DNA from: Prevotellaceae bacterium | Lineage (GTDB): Bacteria; Bacteroidota; Bacteroidia; Bacteroidales; UBA932 | DNA length: 41,900 nt | NCBI GenBank assembly: GCA_031270845.1 | Contig: JAISXF010000050.1 | Span: forward strand, 1 to 41,900 | Direction: 5' to 3' | Shown here: positions 36,160 to 41,900 of the stretch, piece by piece | How the letters are laid out: every line of letters begins with the position of its first letter | Position numbering within the stretch: position 1 is the stretch's first letter | Position numbers and translations under genes: made by a program | Notes under the pieces: model-generated | The model's input: the letters and a program-made list of their open reading frames with translations, nothing else | Databases searched by the model: none | What the model was told of the DNA's origin: nothing

Positions 36160-36271
36160 CACAAAATTTATCATAGTCTTTAACGCATGTTATATCGTAC
36201 ATTTTCCCCTGCAAGTTATAAAAGGCCGGCGCCCGGCGGGTGTTGCCCTTTTCATTTTAATCTTTAAAAAT

Positions 36272-38902
36272 ATGATGTCATCTCAGGAAATCCGTCAAAC
36301 CTTTCTTCAATTTTTTGCAAACAAACAGCACGCCATTGTTCCGTCGGCGCCGATGGTGGTGAAAAACGACCCGACGCTGATGTTCACCAATGCGGGCATG
36401 AACCAGTTTAAGGACTGGTTTCTGGGTAATACGCCGCCCGACCATCCGCGCGTAGCCGATACGCAAAAATGCCTGCGCGTAAGCGGCAAGCACAACGACC
36501 TCGAGGAGGTCGGGCATGATACCTATCATCATACGATGTTTGAAATGATGGGCAACTGGAGTTTTGGCGATTATTTCAAACAGGAAGCCATTGCGTGGGC
36601 GTGGGAGCTGCTCACGGAGGTGTATAAAATCGACCGCGAGCGGCTGTACGTCACCTTTTTTGAAGGCCATGCGTCGGAAGGGCTGGAGGCCGACACGGAG
36701 GCGCTGGCGTTCTGGCGGCAGTTTTTGCCCGACGAGCGTATCCTGCGCGGCGCGCGGAAAGATAATTTTTGGGAGATGGGCGATGTCGGTCCCTGCGGCC
36801 CGTGCAGCGAAATACATGCCGACCTGCGCGACGCCAGCGAGCGGCAGGCCATCGACGGCGCCACGTTAGTCAATCGGGGGCATCCGCTGGTGGTTGAAAT
36901 ATGGAATCTCGTATTTATTCAATATAACCGTAAAGCCAGCGGCGAGCTGGAGCTGCTGCCCAAAAAGCATGTCGATACCGGCATGGGGTTCGAGCGGCTT
37001 TGCATGCTGCTGCAGGGCGTCCAGAGCAACTACGATACGGACGTGTTCCAGCCCGTTATCCGCGAGATTGCCCGCCTGAGCGGGAAAATTTATGGCGCCC
37101 AGCCGCAGCAGACCGTTGCGATGCGCGTCATTGCCGACCATCTGCGTGCCTGCTGTTTTTCGATTGCCGACGGGCAGCTGCCCTCGAATGCGAAGGCGGG
37201 GTATGTCATCCGGCGGATTTTGCGGCGCGCGGTGCGCTATGGCTATACGTTTTTAGGCTTTAACGAACCGTTTATCTGCCGGCTTGTGCCGGCGCTGGTA
37301 GCGCAGATGGGCGCCGCCTACCCCGAACTGCAGGCGCGGCAGACGCTCATCGAGCAGGTGCTTCGCGAGGAGGAAACGGCCTTCCTGCGGACACTCGAAA
37401 CAGGCATCCGGCTGCTTGAGACGGTGATGGAAAAGAATGCGGCGACGAAAATCATCGCCGGCAAGGAAGCTTTCCAGCTCTATGACACCTACGGGTTCCC
37501 GGTTGATTTGACAGCCCTGATGGCGCGTGAAAAGGGCTTCGAGGTCGATATGCCGGCGTTTGAGAAGGAGCTGGAAAACCAGAAACAGCGCAGCCGCAAC
37601 GCCGCCGCCACCGAAGAAAGCGACTGGATAACCGTGCGACCGGCCGCCGGACCGACCGTGTTTGTCGGGTACGATATGGTGACGGCCGGCGTGCATATCG
37701 TCCGTTACAGGACGGTGAAAACCAAAGGAAAGGAGCAGGTACAGCTGGTATTCGACCGGACGCCCTTCTACGGCGAAAGCGGCGGCCAGACAGGCGACGC
37801 GGGCGTCATCGGCAACGACCGGGAACAAATCATCATCGTCGATACGAAAAAGGAAAACAAACTGACCGTCCACCTTGCCGACCGCCTGCCCGACGACGTT
37901 GCCGCCGGCTTCACGGCGCAGGTCGATACCGCACGCCGGCAGGCCACGGCCTGTAATCATACGGCGACGCATCTGCTCCATCATGCGCTGCGGAGCGTGC
38001 TCGGCGGGCATGTCGAGCAGAAGGGTTCGCTGGTGAGCGCCGATTATCTGCGATTCGATTTTTCGCATTTTCAAAAAGTAACCGACGAGGAAATCCGCCG
38101 CGTCGAGCATCTGGTCAATGCCATGATACGCGCCAACAGTCCGCTCGAAGAGCATCGCCGGATGCCCGTTGCCGAGGCGCAGGCGATGGGCGCGATGGCG
38201 CTGTTCGGTGAAAAATATGAACCGCAGGTGCGGGTTGTGCGCTATGGCGAGTCGGTCGAACTGTGCGGCGGGACGCATGTGGGGGCTACGGGTGAGATTG
38301 GTTTTTTCCGCATCATCGGCGAGAGCGCGGTGGCGGCCGGCGTCCGCCGGATTGAAGCCGTTTCGGCCTCTGGCGCCGAAGCCCTTATCGACGGCCTGCA
38401 GGATATGGTGCGCAGCGTCGGGGCGCTGTTCAACAACGCGCCGAATGTCGTGCAGGCCATCCGCAAGGTGATTAGCGACAATACGTCGCTCGAAAAACAG
38501 GTGCAGGCCTTTGTCGCCGAGCGGGTGGAGCAGCTTAAGGCAAGTCTGGAGCGGCATCTGCGGGTGGTGAATGGCTGTTATGTGGCGGTGTTGCAGGCGC
38601 ATATTCCGCCCGATATGGTTAAAGACCTTGCCTTCCGCATCCGCAACGCGCATCCGGCGCTGCTCTTCGTGGGCGGCGTTGTGCATGACGGCAGGCCCTC
38701 ACTCACGGTGGCGCTCTCGGACGATATGGTCGAAAGAGGCCTCAATGCGGCGCTTGTCGTCCGCGAAGCGGCCAAAGAAATCGGCGGCAGTGGCGGCGGT
38801 CAGAAGTTCCTTGCTACTGCCGGCGGAAAAAATCCCGATGGCCTCCAGGCGGCCATCGACAAAGTGATAGCCTTAAGCTGCGGCGAACCCGATAAAAACT
38901 GA
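36272..38902 (+). CDS. alaS: Alanyl-tRNA synthetase
   Basis: [35 protein letters not shown]-terminal [15 protein letters not shown]. Confidence 0.97.
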   Translation: MMSSQEIRQTFLQFFANKQHAIVPSAPMVVKNDPTLMFTNAGMNQFKDWFLGNTPPDHPRVADTQKCLRVSGKHNDLEEVGHDTYHHTMFEMMGNWSFGDYFKQEAIAWAWELLTEVYKIDRERLYVTFFEGHASEGLEADTEALAFWRQFLPDERILRGARKDNFWEMGDVGPCGPCSEIHADLRDASERQAIDGATLVNRGHPLVVEIWNLVFIQYNRKASGELELLPKKHVDTGMGFERLCMLLQGVQSNYDTDVFQPVIREIARLSGKIYGAQPQQTVAMRVIADHLRACCFSIADGQLPSNAKAGYVIRRILRRAVRYGYTFLGFNEPFICRLVPALVAQMGAAYPELQARQTLIEQVLREEETAFLRTLETGIRLLETVMEKNAATKIIAGKEAFQLYDTYGFPVDLTALMAREKGFEVDMPAFEKELENQKQRSRNAAATEESDWITVRPAAGPTVFVGYDMVTAGVHIVRYRTVKTKGKEQVQLVFDRTPFYGESGGQTGDAGVIGNDREQIIIVDTKKENKLTVHLADRLPDDVAAGFTAQVDTARRQATACNHTATHLLHHALRSVLGGHVEQKGSLVSADYLRFDFSHFQKVTDEEIRRVEHLVNAMIRANSPLEEHRRMPVAEAQAMGAMALFGEKYEPQVRVVRYGESVELCGGTHVGATGEIGFFRIIGESAVAAGVRRIEAVSASGAEALIDGLQDMVRSVGALFNNAPNVVQAIRKVISDNTSLEKQVQAFVAERVEQLKASLERHLRVVNGCYVAVLQAHIPPDMVKDLAFRIRNAHPALLFVGGVVHDGRPSLTVALSDDMVERGLNAALVVREAAKEIGGSGGGQKFLATAGGKNPDGLQAAIDKVIALSCGEPDKN

Positions 38903-38933
38903 CCGTCGCCCCCGCGCCCGCTATCCAACGTTT

Positions 38934-38954
38934 AAAAAAGGGGCTCCCTTTTTT
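38934..38954. terminator. Intrinsic terminator-like hairpin after alaS
   Basis: AAAAAAGGG-gct-CCCTTTTTT. Confidence 0.6.
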
Positions 38955-39026
38955 AATTACGAATTACGAATTACGAATTACGGCTACGCAGGAAAAACGT
39001 AATTCGTAATTCGTAATTCGTAATTA
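38954..39026. repeat. Perfect 29-bp inverted repeat built from heptamers, 15-nt spacer
   Basis: TAATTACGAATTACGAATTACGAATTACG at 38954-38982 and its exact reverse complement at 38998-39026. Confidence 0.95.
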
Positions 39027-39075
39027 AATCCGGCATAAGCCAAAGGGGAGGGGAGGCTCCTTAAAAATTATTATT

Positions 39076-39083
39076 TACCTTTG
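39076..39083 (+). promoter_or_regulatory. TACCTTTG -7 element for plsY
   Basis: 13 nt before ATG 39097. Confidence 0.65.
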
Positions 39084-39096
39084 CACAAAAAAAATC

Positions 39097-39786
39097 ATGA
39101 GCGTTATTCTTTTTATTACATTAATTGCGGCGGCCTATCTGACAGGCTCGATCTCCAATGCCCTCTGGATTGGCAAACTGTGTTTCAATACCGATGTCCG
39201 AAAGCACGGCAGTAACAACGCCGGAGCGACCAATGTCATGCGCGTCCTCGGCTGGAAGGCGGCCGTGCCGGTGTTTGTCCTCGATATTGCCAAAGGCGTG
39301 CTCGCCGTATGCCTGATACTGTTTACGCCGTTGGAAAAGAACCCCGCCAATTACGTTGAGGCCAATGGCTTTGTGAGCTTCCAGATTGCGCTGGGCATTG
39401 CGGTGGTTGTCGGGCATATTTTTCCGGTATTTGCGTCGTTCAGAGGCGGCAAAGGGGTGGCCACTACGGCCGGCGTGGTGCTGGCGATATTTCCGGTGGC
39501 GATGCTGATGGTATTCGGTGTTTTTCTGGTTTGCCTGCTCGTTACCCGTTATGTTTCGCTCAGTTCGCTGATTGGCGCGCTGTTTCTGCCGCTTATTGTT
39601 ATTGTTTTATTCGATTTCATTATCGGTACTTATGAGCCGCTGATGCTGGAGATATTCAGCGTCCTTGTTACGGTAACGATTTTTATTACGCATCGTAAAA
39701 ATATCCGGCGCCTGCGCGCCGGCACGGAACACAAAATCGTTATCCGCAAAAACCCTTCAATTGATATTTCAAGGGAGAGACGTTAG
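39097..39786 (+). CDS. plsY: Glycerol-3-phosphate acyltransferase PlsY
   Basis: TGSISNALWIGK, HGSNNAGATNVMRVLG, FRGGKGVATTAGV. Confidence 0.94.
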   Translation: MSVILFITLIAAAYLTGSISNALWIGKLCFNTDVRKHGSNNAGATNVMRVLGWKAAVPVFVLDIAKGVLAVCLILFTPLEKNPANYVEANGFVSFQIALGIAVVVGHIFPVFASFRGGKGVATTAGVVLAIFPVAMLMVFGVFLVCLLVTRYVSLSSLIGALFLPLIVIVLFDFIIGTYEPLMLEIFSVLVTVTIFITHRKNIRRLRAGTEHKIVIRKNPSIDISRERR

Positions 39787-39975
39787 ATTTTTAGACTTTT
39801 AGACTTTTAGACAATGGACTTTTAGACGTTGAGACGTTGTCTCTTTGTCTATGTTCTCAAAGTCTAACGTCTCAACGTCTCAACGTCTCAACGTCTAAAC
39901 GTCTAAACGTCTAAAAGTCTAAACGTCTAAAAGTCTATGTTCTCAAAGTCTATGTTCTCAAAGTCTATTGTCTCT
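39787..39975. repeat. Octamer array: TTTTAGAC then the complementary-sense CAACGTCT/AAACGTCT/AAAAGTCT
   Basis: 8-bp period read directly; the two halves are largely reverse-complementary. Confidence 0.85.
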
Positions 39976-41203
39976 GTTCTCCAAGGCACAGCTCGACGGC
40001 CACTTCTGCGGCTTTCTGCATGCTTTCGACAGGCAGAAATTCGTATTTCCCGTGCGGGTTATGGCCTCCGGCAAAAATATTGGGGCATGGCAGCCCCATG
40101 AACGAAAGGCGTGCGCCGTCGGTGCCGCCGCGTGCGGCGGTAATCACCGGTTCGACACCCGCACGGCGCATCGCCGCGGCCGCCCGCTCGACAATATAAA
40201 AATGCGGGAGGATTTGCTCAATCATATTATAATACTGGTCTCGCAGTCGGACGATCACCGTCGCCGCGCCGTATTGCTCATTGACCTGCCGGACAATGAG
40301 CCGCAGGGTCTCTTTGCGCTGCTCGAAGGCCTGACGGTCGAAATCACGGATGATATACTGCATCGTCGCCTGCTCTTCGGTGCCATGCAGGGCGGTGAGG
40401 TGATAAAAACCGGCGCGGGCGTCGGTTGTTTCGGGGCGCTCGTCCGGCGGGAGCGCGAGGTGAATCGTGGCCGCGACATTGAGGGCATTCACCATGCGCC
40501 CTTTCGCATAGCCGGTGTGGATGTTATTCCCTCTGATGGTGAGGCGGGCTTCGGCGGCATTGAAGTTCTCGTATTCAAGCTCTCCAAGCTCGCCGCCGTC
40601 GAAGGTGTAGGCGTAGTCGGCGGCGAAGCGCCGGATGTCGAAGCGGTCGGTACCCCGTCCGATTTCCTCGTCGGGCGTAAAGGCGATGCGTATCTTGCCG
40701 TGCTTGAGTTCGCCGTGCGCAAGGAGACAGGCGGCGGCGCTCATAATGGCGGCGATGCCGGCCTTGTCGTCGGCGCCGAGGAGGGTGGTTCCGTCGGTGG
40801 TGATGATCGTCTGGCCAATATAGCGCGCCAGCTCGGGGAACTCAGCCGGGCGGAGCAGTATCTTTTTTGTTTCATTGAGGACAATATCGCCGCCGCCGTA
40901 CCGTTCTGTGATTTGCGGGCAGACGTTGGCGCCGCTCATGTCGGGCGACGTGTCGAGATGGGCAATGAGGCCGATAACGGGGACTTCGCTGTCCGTATTG
41001 GCGGGGATGGTGGCCGTCAGGTAGCCGTTTTCGTCGAGCAGGACATCGGCGGCGCCCATCGCACGCAGTTCGGCGGCTAAGGCTTCGGCCAGCGCCAGCT
41101 GCGTCCGCGTGCTGGGGACGGTTTCCGACGCCGGGTCTGACTGGGTATCGTAGCGCGCATAGCGCAGAAATCGCGCCATTATTTCTTCCTTGTCAATGTT
41201 CAT
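39965..41203 (-). CDS. pepT: Peptidase T (tripeptide aminopeptidase)
   Basis: GLIAHLDTSPDMSGANV, LLGADDKAGIAAIMSA, FTPDEEIGRGTD, ARGGTDGARLSFMGLPCPNIFAGGHN. Confidence 0.95.
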   Translation of the reverse strand: MNIDKEEIMARFLRYARYDTQSDPASETVPSTRTQLALAEALAAELRAMGAADVLLDENGYLTATIPANTDSEVPVIGLIAHLDTSPDMSGANVCPQITERYGGGDIVLNETKKILLRPAEFPELARYIGQTIITTDGTTLLGADDKAGIAAIMSAAACLLAHGELKHGKIRIAFTPDEEIGRGTDRFDIRRFAADYAYTFDGGELGELEYENFNAAEARLTIRGNNIHTGYAKGRMVNALNVAATIHLALPPDERPETTDARAGFYHLTALHGTEEQATMQYIIRDFDRQAFEQRKETLRLIVRQVNEQYGAATVIVRLRDQYYNMIEQILPHFYIVERAAAAMRRAGVEPVITAARGGTDGARLSFMGLPCPNIFAGGHNPHGKYEFLPVESMQKAAEVAVELCLGEQRQ

Positions 41204-41652
41204 AGCGGTTGATTTTCGTTCGATGGTAATGTGATGATTATTTTTTTACCGAAGCCCAGCCGGTTGTCGGTATATTTAAAGAATGTCGGACGCAGCGCCC
41301 AGAGCGGGGAGCCTTTCAGTACGGCAAACGGGAACCGGCGCAGGTATGCGCGGCGGGCTTTGCGTTTGAGGTCTTTGTCGGGCAGCAGCAGCGCGCCCTG
41401 CCATTGCAGGCCGCGAATCAACCCGACGGTGGCTGTTTCCAGCGCCACCGCCCCCGCCACCGTATGGCTGTGCAGGGCTTCGCCGATGTGGCGCGTGGAG
41501 GCGCTGGAGGTCACGACAAACACATTCTCGGCGTCGAGATACACGTAAAACAGATGGGCGCAGTAGGGGATACCGTTTACGCACGTGGCGAGCGTAAGGA
41601 CATGATGTTCGTGGATAAAGGCGATTATACGTTTGTCGATGATGGAATACAT
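41200..41652 (-). CDS. Pyridoxamine 5'-phosphate oxidase-fold protein (YhbP-like)
   Basis: HHVLTLATCVNGIPYCAHLFYVYLDAENVFVVTSSASTRHI. Confidence 0.82.
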   Translation of the reverse strand: MYSIIDKRIIAFIHEHHVLTLATCVNGIPYCAHLFYVYLDAENVFVVTSSASTRHIGEALHSHTVAGAVALETATVGLIRGLQWQGALLLPDKDLKRKARRAYLRRFPFAVLKGSPLWALRPTFFKYTDNRLGFGKKIIITLPSNENQPL

Positions 41653-41656
41653 GCTG

Positions 41657-41664
41657 CAAAAGTA
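41657..41664 (-). promoter_or_regulatory. TACTTTTG -7 element for the 41200-41652 gene
   Basis: CAAAAGTA on + strand, 4 nt before the ATG. Confidence 0.55.
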
Positions 41665-41671
41665 GGAAAAA

Positions 41672-41831
41672 TAATTACGAATTACGAATTACGAATTACG
41701 GACGTAAGGGCGAAAAATTTTTCGCCCCTACCTTTAATTACGAATTACGAATTACGGACGTAGGGGCAACACATGTGTTGCCCCTACAATGAACGGGGAA
41801 CCCGTAATTCGTAATTCGTAATTCGTAATTC
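41672..41831. repeat. Composite element: heptamer inverted-repeat arms enclosing two 28-bp palindromes
   Basis: Arms 41673-41700 and 41803-41830; palindromes 41704-41731 and 41760-41787. Confidence 0.92.
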
Positions 41832-41836
41832 ATCCG

Positions 41837-41882
41837 GCTGTCATTTTGACAGCGTATAGAATATTTTATGTCATTTTGACAG
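41837..41882. repeat. Two copies of the palindrome TGTCATTTTGACA, 30 bp apart
   Basis: GCTGTCATTTTGACAGC at 41837-41853 and TGTCATTTTGACAG at 41869-41882. Confidence 0.9.
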
Positions 41883-41900
41883 GAAAGCACCCTCGTACCA

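Noticed and set aside
37253-38686. 477-aa minus ORF
   Set aside because: Antisense to alaS, no recognisable motif.
39968-41080. 370-aa + ORF
   Set aside because: Antisense to pepT; mirror-frame composition.

Overview
The window reads as ordinary chromosomal sequence of a Bacteroidota/Bacteroidales-type bacterium. Supporting this: many TAnnTTTG (-7) promoters, a DUF4835/PorD-type gene, a Bacteroidetes-type RNAP omega, and a recN-porD-coaBC-rpoZ-bamD cluster. I support 37 protein-coding genes, mostly housekeeping: cdaA, prs, nadE, rfbD, phosphohexomutase, recR, mntP, recN, coaBC, bamD, trxB, ADP-forming acyl-CoA synthetase, RSH (p)ppGpp enzyme, mltG, mnmD, nif3-like, two M23 peptidases, alaS, plsY, pepT. 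I see no tRNA, rRNA, CRISPR or transposase. The unexpected content lies between the genes. Nearly every sizeable intergenic gap carries a short tandem array, and the dominant unit is 7 bp or its multiple 21 bp. Three arrays stand out: (i) 13 x 21 bp in which most units are near-perfect 19-bp palindromes (2791-3063); (ii) 25 x 21 bp with no indels, switching from an AT-rich to a GC-rich unit through one hybrid unit while keeping register and encoding coiled-coil-like heptads (21541-22065); (iii) 27 consecutive heptamers ending exactly at the stop codon of the RSH gene (22585-22773). That RSH gene is also flanked in direct orientation by two dimeric GC-rich hairpin elements and has a degenerate HD hydrolase motif. 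All product names come from reading the translations; no database search was run.
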